Assembly: GCA_963595735.1 (NCBI GenBank)
Contig: CAVBJJ010000026.1
Location: forward strand, 1-26,891
DNA length: 26,891 nucleotides
Source of the DNA: CALWOS01 sp963595735
Lineage (GTDB): Bacteria; Bacillota; Clostridia; Oscillospirales; Oscillospiraceae
Direction: 5' to 3'
Shown: piece after piece, positions 14,552 through 22,106 of the stretch
Position numbering within the stretch: the first letter of the stretch is position 1
Layout: every line of letters starts with the position of its first letter
The notes under the pieces: generated by a model
Told to the model about the DNA's origin: nothing
Database searches by the model: none
Seen by the model: the letters and a program-made list of their open reading frames with translations, nothing else
Translations under genes and position numbers: made by a program

Positions 14552-15853
14552 TTGGAAAAATATAAAGTGATCGGCGGTAAGCCGCTGTTTGGAGAGGTGG
14601 AGATCTCCGGCGCAAAAAACGCGGCGGTGGCCATCATCCCCGCTGCGCTGATGGTGGACGGCATCTGCCGCATTGAAAATGTCCCGGAGATCAGCGATAC
14701 CGATATGCTGCTGACCATTCTCACCCATTTGGGTGCGAAGTGTCGGATGCTCAATAAATCCACAGTGGAAATCGATTGCACCCAGGTGCAGATCCAGGAA
14801 GCCCCTTACGACCTGATGCGTAAAATTCGCGCTTCCTATTACCTCATCGGCGCCATGCTGGGGCGCTTTGGCAAGGCCAAGACCACCATGCCCGGCGGCT
14901 GCAACTTCGGAGTGCGTCCCATCGACCAGCATATCAAGGGCATGAATGCTCTGGGCGCGGAAATCGAAGTCTCCGGCGGTTTCGTCTATGCCCATGCCAA
15001 GGACGGCCGGCTGCAGGGTGCGGAGATCTATTTAGACAAGGTATCCGTCGGCGCGACCATGAACATCATGCTGGCGGCCTGCATGGCGGAGGGACGCACG
15101 GTTATCGACAACGCCGCCCGGGAGCCGCATATTGTGGATCTGGCAAACTTCCTCAACTCCATGGGTGCGGACATTCGCGGCGCGGGAACGGATTCCATCC
15201 GTATCAACGGCGTTTCCCACCTGCACGGCGGCAGCTACAGCATTATTCCCGACCAGATCGAGGCCGGTACCTACATGGCGGCGGTGGCCGCCACCGGCGG
15301 CGAGGTGCGCATCAGCAATGTCATCCCCAAGCATCTGGACTGCATCAGCGCCAAGCTGCGGGAAATGGGCGTTTCCGTCCAGGAGGAAGAGGACAGCGTG
15401 GTCGTCAGCCGGACTCAGCCCCTGCGCCGCACCAACATCAAAACCCAGCCCTATCCCGGCTTCCCCACGGATATGCAGCCGCAGATCAGCACGGCGCTGA
15501 GCGTGGCGGAGGGTACCAGCGTGGTCACGGAGGGCGTTTGGGACAACCGCTATAAATATGTCAACGAGCTGCGCAAAATGGGCGCACAAATTCAGGTGGA
15601 CGGCAAGGTCGCCATCATCGAGGGCGTGCCCCAGCTCAGCGGTGCGCCGGTGGTGGCCTGCGACCTGCGCGCCGGCGCGGCCATGGTGATCGCCGGACTG
15701 ATCGCCAAGGGTGTTACCCTGATCGAGGATATCCAGTTTATCGAGCGCGGCTATCAGGATCTGATCGGCAAGCTGCGCGCGCTGGGCGCCGATATCGAGT
15801 TGGTGGAGGAGCCGGACGAACCCACCCCCACGGTGGAAGCCCAGGTAAGCTGA
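14552..15853 (+). CDS. murA: UDP-N-acetylglucosamine 1-carboxyvinyltransferase (MurA)
   Basis: MurA transfers enolpyruvate from PEP to UDP-GlcNAc, the first committed cytoplasmic step of peptidoglycan synthesis. This 433-residue enzyme begins VIGGKPLFGEVEISGAKNAA, with K22 and N23 of the active site. The loop PGGCNFGVRPID carries the catalytic cysteine (C117, equal to E. coli C115), so fosfomycin sensitivity would be expected from that residue. NAAREPHIVDLANFLNSMGA and FPTDMQPQ are further family blocks. The start is TTG at 14552 (TTG GAA AAA TAT), with AGGAAGGTG about 10 nt upstream. The stop overlaps the walJ ATG by 1 nt (TGATG). Placement between yycI and walJ ties wall-precursor synthesis to the WalRK locus. 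Confidence 0.97.
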   Translation: MEKYKVIGGKPLFGEVEISGAKNAAVAIIPAALMVDGICRIENVPEISDTDMLLTILTHLGAKCRMLNKSTVEIDCTQVQIQEAPYDLMRKIRASYYLIGAMLGRFGKAKTTMPGGCNFGVRPIDQHIKGMNALGAEIEVSGGFVYAHAKDGRLQGAEIYLDKVSVGATMNIMLAACMAEGRTVIDNAAREPHIVDLANFLNSMGADIRGAGTDSIRINGVSHLHGGSYSIIPDQIEAGTYMAAVAATGGEVRISNVIPKHLDCISAKLREMGVSVQEEEDSVVVSRTQPLRRTNIKTQPYPGFPTDMQPQISTALSVAEGTSVVTEGVWDNRYKYVNELRKMGAQIQVDGKVAIIEGVPQLSGAPVVACDLRAGAAMVIAGLIAKGVTLIEDIQFIERGYQDLIGKLRALGADIELVEEPDEPTPTVEAQVS

Positions 15854-16656
15854 TGCGGCTGGTAACCCTTGCCAGCGGCTCCAAGGGCAACAGCACGCTG
15901 GTCAGTGTCCCGGAGGGGCATTTGTTGATCGACGCGGGCATTTCCACCCGCCGGATCCGCCTTGCGCTGCAGGCGCTTGGACTGACGCTGGAGGATCTGA
16001 CAGGGATCCTCATTACCCACGAACACAAGGACCATATTCAGGGTCTGCGGACTCTGGTCAAGCGGCATACTGTGCCGATTTATGCACCTGCGCTGGTGGC
16101 GGAGGGGCTGTGCCGGGAAATTCCGGAAACAGCCCCCGCCCTGCGTGGGCTGCAGGTGGAACAAACTTGCCCCTTAGGGGCCTTTTTTGTTACGCCCTTT
16201 CCCACGCCCCACGACACCGCGCAAAGTGTGGGCTATCGCATCGAAACGGAAAGCGGCAGTCTGGGCTTTGCAACAGACACCGGCTGCGTCACGGACGCCA
16301 TGTTCCGCGGCCTGGCCGGTGCGGAGACCGTGGTCATCGAGGCCAACCACGACCCGGAGCTGCTGCGCCAAAGCGCCTATCCCCGGTTTTTGCAGGAGCG
16401 GATCCGTTCGCCTCGGGGGCATTTGTCTAACGAAATGTGCGCGGAGTTGGCCGCGGAGCTGGCCGACGCCGGGGCGCGGCATATCGTCCTGGCGCACCTG
16501 AGCCAGGAAAACAACACGCCGGGACTGGCGCGGAGAACGGTCTCCGCCGCGTTGGAGCGCCGGGGCTGCGGCAGCCTGCTGGAGGTGGCTCCGGCGGACA
16601 GAGCGCTGCGGCTGGAGTGGACAAAGGAGAATGTGCAATGCTCAGTGTCCGATTGA
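15853..16656 (+). CDS. walJ: WalJ (YycJ/VicX) metallo-beta-lactamase-fold hydrolase
   Basis: WalJ is the metallo-beta-lactamase-fold protein of the wal operon. Family members are nucleases (5'-exonuclease activity is reported for YycJ-type proteins), and the protein has been linked to coordinating wall and DNA events. This 267-residue copy has THEHKDH at 55-61 (H56, H58, D60, H61 as metal ligands), further ligands in PTPHDTAQSVGYRIE, ATDTG and a C-terminal LAHLSQENN. The N-terminus MRLVTLASGSKGNSTLV is a family hallmark. Its start overlaps the murA stop by one base. Its 3' end overlaps rlmH by 19 nt. Confidence 0.93.
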   Translation: MRLVTLASGSKGNSTLVSVPEGHLLIDAGISTRRIRLALQALGLTLEDLTGILITHEHKDHIQGLRTLVKRHTVPIYAPALVAEGLCREIPETAPALRGLQVEQTCPLGAFFVTPFPTPHDTAQSVGYRIETESGSLGFATDTGCVTDAMFRGLAGAETVVIEANHDPELLRQSAYPRFLQERIRSPRGHLSNEMCAELAAELADAGARHIVLAHLSQENNTPGLARRTVSAALERRGCGSLLEVAPADRALRLEWTKENVQCSVSD

Positions 16657-17120
16657 TCTGCGTGGGAAAGCTCAAGGAGCGATACCTGCTGGAGGCGGTG
16701 CGGGAATACCAAAAGCGTCTTGGCGCTTACTGCAAATTTGAACTGATCGAGCTGCCGGAGCAGCGCCTGCCGGATGCGCCCTCGCCCAAGGAGATCGAAG
16801 CCGCCCTGCTGCGGGAAGCGGCAGAGATCCAAAAGCAGATCCCGGCCGGTGCGGTGACAACGGCGCTCTGCATCGAGGGGGATTTGCTCTCCAGCGAAAA
16901 GTTGGCGCAGCGTCTGCAGGACTGGGCAAACGCGGGAAAAAGCCGGCTTTGTCTGATGATCGGCGGTTCCTTTGGCCTGCATCCCCAAATCAAGCAGCAG
17001 GCGGCGCTGCGGCTTTCCATGAGCCGCATGACCTTTCCCCATCATCTTGCCAGAGTGATGGTCATGGAGCAAATTTACCGGATTTTCTCCATTCTGGAGG
17101 GAAGCCGGTATCATAAATAG
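16638..17120 (+). CDS. rlmH: 23S rRNA (pseudouridine1915-N3)-methyltransferase RlmH
   Basis: RlmH is a SPOUT-family methyltransferase acting on pseudouridine 1915 in helix 69 of 23S rRNA, on the assembled ribosome. The 160-residue length matches B. subtilis RlmH (159). The knot region shows LMIGGSFGLH, then LSMSRMTFPHHLARVMVMEQIYRIFSIL, and the C-terminus is EGSRYHK, close to the family's RAYHK ending. The ATG at 16638, with AAAGGAGA before it, lies inside the end of walJ (19-nt overlap). rlmH commonly ends the wal cluster in Firmicutes, which supports both this call and walJ. Confidence 0.96.
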   Translation: MLSVRLICVGKLKERYLLEAVREYQKRLGAYCKFELIELPEQRLPDAPSPKEIEAALLREAAEIQKQIPAGAVTTALCIEGDLLSSEKLAQRLQDWANAGKSRLCLMIGGSFGLHPQIKQQAALRLSMSRMTFPHHLARVMVMEQIYRIFSILEGSRYHK

Positions 17121-17216
17121 CGCGCAGGCGGCATATGCTTGCGCAAGAAGCCAGAAAACATTCCGGCCGGCCCCTTGGGCTTTGGCCAATGGTGCAGATA
17201 CTTAGGAGGAAAAGCG

Positions 17217-17609
17217 ATGAACTGGTGTCCCAAGTGCAATGCAGCGGCGAAAGGGCAGACCTGCCCGGATTGCGGCGGTGAAACGGTCCCCATGCCGCAG
17301 ACAAGCTGGGGACGAAGTGAAAAAATTGGCGACCTGTGGGAGCGCTGGCCGAAGGACGAAAACGGCGAGCCGGAGCCGCCGGTGTTCCTGTGCCACTGCA
17401 GCTGCAACGACATGGGAGACAAGCTGTTTCTGGGAAAGATGGAGGCCTATGGTATCCCGGTACTCACGCGACTGCCCGGCGGCGGAGACCTGGGCAAGGT
17501 GATTTTGGGTATGGCCGGCTTCGGCGTGGATATGTATGTGCCCGCCTCCATCGTGGAAGACGCCAGAATACTCATGAAGGAGGAACCGGAAAGTGGAGAA
17601 GACTTATAG
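17217..17609 (+). CDS. Zinc-ribbon protein with DUF2007-like C-terminus
   Basis: This 130-residue protein has an N-terminal zinc ribbon (C4-x2-C7 ... C16-x2-C19, in NWCPKC and TCPDCG) and a C-terminal region of about 50 residues. The latter (LGKMEAYGIPVLTRLPGGG to VDMYVPASIVEDARILM) resembles the DUF2007 'putative signal-transducing' fold, seen in small proteins that often carry metal ribbons. Two more cysteines lie in FLCHCSC (about 83-89). Role unknown. The ATG at 17217 has AGGAGG; the longer frame from 17139 lacks a ribosome site. It lies 96 nt after rlmH and its 3' end overlaps the mutase gene by 17 nt, so translation is probably coupled to that gene. Confidence 0.75.
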   Translation: MNWCPKCNAAAKGQTCPDCGGETVPMPQTSWGRSEKIGDLWERWPKDENGEPEPPVFLCHCSCNDMGDKLFLGKMEAYGIPVLTRLPGGGDLGKVILGMAGFGVDMYVPASIVEDARILMKEEPESGEDL

Positions 17610-19326
17610 AGAAATCTATGAAAAGTGGCTGGACAGCCCCACCCTCACCGAGCAGGAGTGGCAGGAGCTGGATCAGATCCGGGACGATGAAAAAGAAATC
17701 GAAAGCCGATTCTTTGCCCCTCTGGAATTTGGCACCGCCGGTCTGCGGGGGATTATGGGGCTGGGCACTAACCGCATGAATATCCATGTCATCCGCCAGG
17801 CCACCCAGGCCTTTGCCGATGTCATCAAGGCGGAGGGAGAAAAGGCCTGCGAAAAGGGCATTGTGGTGTGCTATGACTGCCGCAATAACAGCGACCGTTT
17901 CGCCCGGGAGGCGGCCTGCGTCATGGCGGCAAACGGGATCGCCGTGCGCCTGTTCGAGGGGCTGCGCCCCACGCCGGAGCTGAGCTTTGCCATCCGGCAT
18001 TACGGTGCGACCGCCGGCATCAACATCACCGCCAGCCACAATCCCAAGGAGTATAATGGCTATAAGGTCTATTGGTCCGATGGCGCCCAGCTGCCGCCGG
18101 CCCACGCCGCCGCCATCGCCGCCGGGATGGAAAAGATCGATGTTTTCACCGGCATTAGCTCCATGGACTTTGACGCCGCCGTTTTGGCGGGCAAGATCAC
18201 CATGCTCGGCGGGGAGACGGACGAGGCATTTTTGGAAAAGGTGCTGTCCCAGGCCATTGACCCGGCCGTGGTGCGGCGGGTGGCAAAGGACTTCCGCGTG
18301 GTGTTCACGCCCTTTCACGGCGCGGGCTGGCATCTGGTGCCGGAGGCGCTGCGCCGTCTGGGGCTGGAGCATATCCACCCGGTACAGGAGCAGATGGTGC
18401 TCGATGGCAGCTTCCCCACGGTGGCAAGCCCTAACCCGGAAAATCCGGAGGGCTTTTATCTGGCGGTGGAGCTGGCGCGTCAGGTGGGAAGCGATCTGAT
18501 CATCGGCACGGATCCGGACAGCGACCGGGTAGGCGTGATGGTGCGGGATGGCGAGAACTATGTGACCATCACCGGCAACCAGATGGGCATTTTGCTGCTG
18601 GATTATATCATCCAGGCGAGGCGGGCGACCGGTACCATGCCGGAAAAGCCGGCCTTTCTGACCACCATCGTCACCTCCATGATGGCCTGCGATGTGGCGG
18701 AGCAGAACGAGGTACACGCCGAGCAGACCTTTACCGGCTTCAAGTTCATGGCGGAAAAGCTGGCGGAATACGAGGTGCAGCAAACGGGCTATTCCTATCT
18801 GCTGGCCTTTGAGGAGAGCTACGGATACATGATGGGCGACTATGTCCGGGATAAGGACGCGGTCACTGCCTCCATGATGATCGCGGAGATGGCGGCGCAC
18901 TATCATGAAAAGGGCATGACCCTCAAGCAGGCCATGGACAGCCTGTATGAAAAATACGGCTTCTATGGGGAAAAGACCCTGAATCTGGTCATGCCGGGAA
19001 TCGACGGGCTGGAGAAAATGCACGCGCTGATGGCGCGGCTGCGGGAGCAGCCTCTGGAGAAAATCGCCGATATGCCGGTGGTGCGCCAGCTGGACTACAG
19101 AACGGGCATGGTGCGCGTGCCGGGTCTGGGCACCGTGGGACAAACACCGATCCAGGGTTCCAATGTGCTGCGCTTTGACTTGGAGGACGGCTGCCGGCTT
19201 CTGGTTCGCCCCTCCGGCACGGAGCCGAAAATCAAGATCTATGTCCTGGCCAAGGCGGAAAGCGCCGCGGCCTGCGCGGAAAAGGTGGAGACTTATACCC
19301 GCTTCGCGGAGACCTTGGGCGAATAG
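17593..19326 (+). CDS. pgcA: Phosphoglucomutase/phosphomannomutase (PgcA-type)
   Basis: This 577-residue alpha-D-phosphohexomutase interconverts hexose 1- and 6-phosphates, supplying glucose-1-phosphate for UDP-glucose and envelope polysaccharide. The phospho-serine loop is TASHNP (S148), the metal loop DPDSDR (307-312), the sugar loop FEESYG (406-411) and the phosphate loop RPSGTEPK (539-546). EESYG favours glucose over mannose substrates. Length matches B. subtilis PgcA (about 581). The start is GTG at 17593 (MEKTYREIYEKWL), with AAGGAGGAA 7 nt upstream inside the preceding gene. It is the last gene of the murA unit, closed by a strong terminator. Confidence 0.95.
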   Translation: MEKTYREIYEKWLDSPTLTEQEWQELDQIRDDEKEIESRFFAPLEFGTAGLRGIMGLGTNRMNIHVIRQATQAFADVIKAEGEKACEKGIVVCYDCRNNSDRFAREAACVMAANGIAVRLFEGLRPTPELSFAIRHYGATAGINITASHNPKEYNGYKVYWSDGAQLPPAHAAAIAAGMEKIDVFTGISSMDFDAAVLAGKITMLGGETDEAFLEKVLSQAIDPAVVRRVAKDFRVVFTPFHGAGWHLVPEALRRLGLEHIHPVQEQMVLDGSFPTVASPNPENPEGFYLAVELARQVGSDLIIGTDPDSDRVGVMVRDGENYVTITGNQMGILLLDYIIQARRATGTMPEKPAFLTTIVTSMMACDVAEQNEVHAEQTFTGFKFMAEKLAEYEVQQTGYSYLLAFEESYGYMMGDYVRDKDAVTASMMIAEMAAHYHEKGMTLKQAMDSLYEKYGFYGEKTLNLVMPGIDGLEKMHALMARLREQPLEKIADMPVVRQLDYRTGMVRVPGLGTVGQTPIQGSNVLRFDLEDGCRLLVRPSGTEPKIKIYVLAKAESAAACAEKVETYTRFAETLGE

Positions 19327-19365
19327 GCGCTGTGTCAAAAGTGGAATAGGAAAACGGAATACTAC

Positions 19366-19405
19366 AAAAGCGTGTCGGAGAAAAACAAGCTCCGACACGC
19401 TTTTT
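19366..19405 (+). terminator. Terminator after pgcA
   Basis: GCGTGTCGGAG (19370-19380) pairs perfectly with CTCCGACACGC (19390-19400), with AAAA before and TTTTT after. It ends the murA-to-pgcA operon. Confidence 0.95.
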
Positions 19406-19434
19406 GCATCATTTGGAAATGCCGATATTAAAGT

Positions 19435-19477
19435 ACAAAAAATCCCCGCTGTTCCCAGGATTTGAAACAGCGGGGAT
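19435..19477 (-). terminator. Terminator of the MATE/HxlR unit, minus strand
   Basis: ATCCCCGCTGTT (19442-19453) pairs with AACAGCGGGGAT (19466-19477). Read on the minus strand it is followed by TTTTTTG, so it terminates the leftward transcript 21 nt after the MATE stop. Terminators of the two converging units therefore sit back to back. Confidence 0.92.
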
Positions 19478-19498
19478 CGGTTCAGTTTTTTCTCCGTC

Positions 19499-20842
19499 TT
19501 ACAGGCTGCGGTAGTAGCGGTAAAACATAGGGGCGGTGGTGCAGACCGCGATGGTATCGGCAATCGGTTCCGCCAGAAAAATACCGGCGACGGCATCCGG
19601 CCACAGGTGGGGCAGGATGAAGATCAGCGGGATTAGCAGGATCACCTTTCGCCAAATGGTGAGGAAAATCGCTCGGGGTGCCTGATCCAGAGCCACAAAG
19701 CTGTATTGACACGCGGTCTGGATGCCGTAAATCAGCAGCATGGCAAGATAGATCCGGATGCTCCATCGGGTGTATTCGATGAGCGCGGCGTCGTTTGTAA
19801 AAATGGCCGCAACCGTTCCCGGCGCCAGCATACACAGCAGCCAGATCCCAAAAGAGCCAATCAGGCAACACACCAGCAAAAGGCGAAAGGTCTTTTTGAC
19901 CCGGGGGATGTTTCCCGCGCCCAGATTATAACTGAGCAGCGGCTGCGCTCCCTGCACCAGTCCCGGAAGAAGCAGCATGACAAACTGCATCACGCTGCTG
20001 AGAATGCTCATGGAGGCAACCGCCATATCGCCGCCGTATTTTTGCAGGGAGGTGTTGAAACTGATCGCCACCAGATTTTCCGTCAGCTGCATAAGCGCCG
20101 GGGAAGCGCCCAGCAGCATACATGGCCGCAGCAGGGCGGCGTCAAAACGAATCAGCTTACCCCGCAGACGCAGGGTGCTTTTGTTCGAGCAAAGATAGCG
20201 GATCACAAAAGCGGCGGAGATACCCTGCGCCAGAACGGTTGCCAGCGCCGCGCCCTGCACGCCCAGACCGAGCTGGTTGATAAACAGCACATCCAGGAAG
20301 ATATTTGCCACCGCGCCGATGGCGACATTGCCCATGCTGACCAGGGTTTTGCCCTGGGCGGTGATAAAGGCGTTCAGACCCAGCGTCAGTTGGGTGAACA
20401 CAGTGCCAAGGCAGTAGATGTTCATATAGTCTGCGGCAAAGGAGATGGTGTCCGGACTTGCACCGAACAGCATGAGGATCGGCCGGCCGAACAGCAGCAT
20501 CACGGACGTCAACACAAAAGAGAGCAGAAGCAGCATCCAGGTGCAGCAGCCCAGGATTTTTTCCGCCTGGGGGACATCGTTCTTGCCCAGAAAAATGGAG
20601 GCCTTCGGTGCGCCGCCCATGCTGACCAATGCGGCAAAGGCTGAGAGCGCGAGGATCACTGGCGTGGTCACGCCAACGCCGGCCAGCGCTTGCTGTCCGA
20701 TTCCCGGAATGCGCCCGATGAGCATTTTGTCCACAAGATTGTAGAGAATGTTGATCAGCTGCGCCGAAACAGCCGGTACCGCCAGCTTGCAGAACGCCGT
20801 GGACACCGGCGTTGTGGAGAGAAGTGTGGAATCCTTCGACAT
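19499..20842 (-). CDS. MATE-family multidrug/cation-coupled efflux transporter
   Basis: This 447-residue inner-membrane protein has about 12 hydrophobic helices in two similar halves, as in MATE (NorM/MepA/DinF) exporters that swap Na+ or H+ for organic cations. Typical segments are PAVSAQLINILYNLVDKMLIG near the N-terminus, then QGAALATVLAQGISA, and GAQPLLSYNLGAGN in the middle. MepA-like members have the same NILYNLVDKM/IG region. The ATG at 20842 has AGGAG upstream; a 28-codon extension to 20926 is inside the hxlR gene and is not used. It starts 8 nt after the HxlR gene, so the regulator and transporter are co-transcribed. This suggests a regulated drug, toxin or redox-compound exporter. 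Substrate unknown. Confidence 0.93.
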   Translation of the reverse strand: MSKDSTLLSTTPVSTAFCKLAVPAVSAQLINILYNLVDKMLIGRIPGIGQQALAGVGVTTPVILALSAFAALVSMGGAPKASIFLGKNDVPQAEKILGCCTWMLLLLSFVLTSVMLLFGRPILMLFGASPDTISFAADYMNIYCLGTVFTQLTLGLNAFITAQGKTLVSMGNVAIGAVANIFLDVLFINQLGLGVQGAALATVLAQGISAAFVIRYLCSNKSTLRLRGKLIRFDAALLRPCMLLGASPALMQLTENLVAISFNTSLQKYGGDMAVASMSILSSVMQFVMLLLPGLVQGAQPLLSYNLGAGNIPRVKKTFRLLLVCCLIGSFGIWLLCMLAPGTVAAIFTNDAALIEYTRWSIRIYLAMLLIYGIQTACQYSFVALDQAPRAIFLTIWRKVILLIPLIFILPHLWPDAVAGIFLAEPIADTIAVCTTAPMFYRYYRSL

Positions 20843-20850
20843 GGCTGCTC

Positions 20851-21228
20851 CTATCCCCGGTGATCGCATTTCCGGCACTGGATCATGGGTGCTTCGCCGG
20901 CGTCCTTGTAAAACACCCCTGCCCACTGGCAGATGCTCTGCAGGATCGGAACAACGGAAGCGCCCTTTTCGGAAAGGCTGTATTCCACCCGGGGCGGGAT
21001 CTCGTCATAGGACTTGCGCAGCACGATGCCGTTTGCGATCAGCGTTTTCAGTGTGGACGCCAGCACGGCGTCGGTGATGTTTCCCATCTCCTTGCGCAGG
21101 GCGCTGTACCGCAGGGTACCCAGCGTTGCCAGAACGCAGATGATCCGGGAATTCCACTTTCCGCCAAACAAGTCCATGCCGTATTCCAAAGGGCAGCGAA
21201 TGTCCTTTTCCAATTTTCTCTGGTACAT
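20851..21228 (-). CDS. HxlR-family transcriptional regulator
   Basis: This 125-residue winged-helix regulator matches the HxlR family: CPLEYGMDLFGGKWNSRIICVL (here positions 12-33, key C12 and GGKW) followed by LRYSALRKEMGNITDAVLASTLKTL and the wing region RVEYSLSEKG. Relatives (YodB, HypR, QorR) often sense redox or electrophile stress through a conserved N-terminal cysteine; C12 is in that position here. The C-terminus adds a CRKC pair. The ATG at 21228 has GAGGTGAG before it. It lies 8 nt upstream of the MATE gene. Operator-like sequence is found just upstream (21283-21306), consistent with autoregulation, which is inferred. Confidence 0.93.
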   Translation of the reverse strand: MYQRKLEKDIRCPLEYGMDLFGGKWNSRIICVLATLGTLRYSALRKEMGNITDAVLASTLKTLIANGIVLRKSYDEIPPRVEYSLSEKGASVVPILQSICQWAGVFYKDAGEAPMIQCRKCDHRG

Positions 21229-21254
21229 TTTCTCACCTCGGCCTGTTTTGCTCT

Positions 21255-21283
21255 ATTATAGCGAGGTGCAGCCCAAAGTACAA
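21255..21283 (-). promoter_or_regulatory. Promoter of hxlR-MATE
   Basis: On the minus strand, TTGTAC (21283-21278), a 17-bp spacer and a perfect TATAAT (21260-21255) lie about 27 nt before the hxlR start. Flanking CGAGGTG/CACCTCG copies (21262-21268 and 21234-21240) form a dyad around the -10, one arm of which is the ribosome site. Confidence 0.6.
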
Positions 21284-21306
21284 GTAACTATGGAATTTAT
21301 GAGTAA
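21283..21306. promoter_or_regulatory. Candidate HxlR operator upstream of hxlR
   Basis: AGTAACT (21283-21289) and TTTATGAGTAA (21296-21306) both recur inside the perfect palindrome at 21847-21865. This site abuts the -35 of the hxlR promoter, where a repressor could act. Binding by the encoded HxlR protein is inference. Confidence 0.45.
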
Positions 21307-21319
21307 GGCGGGCAATGAA

Positions 21320-21347
21320 TGGGCAGAGCGCAAAAAGCGTCTGCCCA
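21320..21347 (-). terminator. Hairpin after the PPOX gene, weak terminator
   Basis: TGGGCAGA and TCTGCCCA (21320-21347, with one bulge and three more pairs) enclose AAAAA. On the minus strand it lies 8 nt past the PPOX stop, but what follows (TTCATTG) is a poor U-tract. It may end, or only partly limit, transcription into hxlR. Confidence 0.5.
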
Positions 21348-21355
21348 ATTTTCTG

Positions 21356-21751
21356 TTACAGCTCTTTTTTGTTGTCTGCGCCGGGGGTAGTGACGATCAC
21401 GCGCTCCGGGGTGATGCACAGCGCGCCTTTGGCGGTCGCGGCGCCGTGGAACATCTGTTCTACCATGGTGCGGAAGCCGTCCACGACCGCGCCCTCTGTG
21501 AGGTATTCCGCAGTGCCCTTGATCTGGTAGCCCTCCAGACTTTTGGCGTCATAAACGGAAATGGCGATTTTGCCAGCGTTGGCGGAAAGGTTTTTCAGCG
21601 TGGTCTCCAGAAACACATCGCCGACCACCAGCTTGCCGTCCGGGGTCACATCCTTAAAGGCAACAGGGACAACATTCGGCTCGCCGTTTGCACAGCTTGC
21701 CAGATCCCACATATTGTTTTTCAGCAGGGCGATCACTTTTTCTTGCAGCAT
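21356..21751 (-). CDS. Pyridoxamine 5'-phosphate oxidase-fold flavoprotein
   Basis: This 131-residue protein has the split-barrel flavin-binding (PPOX/FMN-binding) fold: MWDLASCANGEPNVVPVAFKD then KLVVGDVFLETTLKNLSANAGKIAISVYD and YQIKGTAEYLTEG, with the basic ending typical of single-domain flavin reductase-like proteins. Such proteins bind FMN or F420 and act in redox or detoxification; the specific reaction is unknown. The ATG at 21751 has GGAGGAG 6 nt upstream. It points the same way as hxlR and MATE, with a 127-nt gap containing a hairpin, a promoter and an operator-like site. A perfect palindrome, sharing half-sites with the hxlR upstream region, lies upstream of it, suggesting common control. 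Confidence 0.88.
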   Translation of the reverse strand: MLQEKVIALLKNNMWDLASCANGEPNVVPVAFKDVTPDGKLVVGDVFLETTLKNLSANAGKIAISVYDAKSLEGYQIKGTAEYLTEGAVVDGFRTMVEQMFHGAATAKGALCITPERVIVTTPGADNKKEL

Positions 21752-21805
21752 GATGTTCTCCTCCTTATTATTATGAAAGCCGGGATGGGCTTTCCTGTTG
21801 CGGCC

Positions 21806-21834
21806 ATTATACGCAGAAACGGGAAAAACCGAAA
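21806..21834 (-). promoter_or_regulatory. Possible promoter of the PPOX gene
   Basis: On the minus strand, TATAAT (21811-21806) is a perfect -10, about 55 nt before the start. The -35 at 17-bp spacing, TTTCGG, is poor, so activation or a weak promoter would be expected. Confidence 0.4.
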
Positions 21835-21846
21835 GATATGGGGCGG

Positions 21847-21865
21847 TTTATGAGTAACTCATAAA
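21847..21865. promoter_or_regulatory. Perfect 19-bp palindromic operator candidate
   Basis: TTTATGAGTAACTCATAAA is a perfect palindrome with central A. It lies upstream of the PPOX promoter and shares TTTATGAGTAA and AGTAACT with 21283-21306 next to the hxlR promoter. A dimeric regulator is expected; the nearby HxlR protein is the obvious candidate but this is inference. Confidence 0.55.
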
Positions 21866-21922
21866 TTGCAGAGCAGTTTTGCTTGGGGGGAAACTGAGGA
21901 GTGGTGCTGTGATGCATTTTTC

Positions 21923-21951
21923 TTGACAAAGCGGGCGGTATAAGATATAGT
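21923..21951 (+). promoter_or_regulatory. Strong sigma-A promoter of the surface-protein gene
   Basis: A perfect TTGACA (21923-21928), exact 17-bp spacer and TATAGT (21946-21951) give a near-consensus promoter. Transcription would start near 21958, leaving a leader of about 290 nt before the start codon at 22250. Confidence 0.85.
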
Positions 21952-22011
21952 GTTTTTGAAAAGTGCGGTTCGTCCTGGTCGGTGTGCGGAAGTGCATTTT
22001 ATTTTTGCTTA

Positions 22012-22034
22012 TAAGTTAGCATAAGCTAACCTTA
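22012..22034. promoter_or_regulatory. Palindrome 1, candidate metalloregulator operator
   Basis: GTTAGC (22015-22020), ATAA, GCTAAC (22025-22030), with flanks TAA and CTTA. The right half, GCTAACCTTA, matches a DtxR/IdeR half-site as I recall it, and the left half is near it. It lies about 60 nt past the -10, where a repressor could block elongation. Confidence 0.45.
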
Positions 22035-22106
22035 AAATGACAAAAAATTCTGTTTCGACCTGCGATGGAACGGCTCCGGGAGAGGGGCATCGTGTAGGCT
22101 GCTCTA

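Noticed and set aside
17572..19596. Long minus-strand frame opposite pgcA
   Set aside because: The plus strand has all four phosphohexomutase motifs. The antisense translation is His/Gln/Arg-rich with no domain and runs through a terminator.
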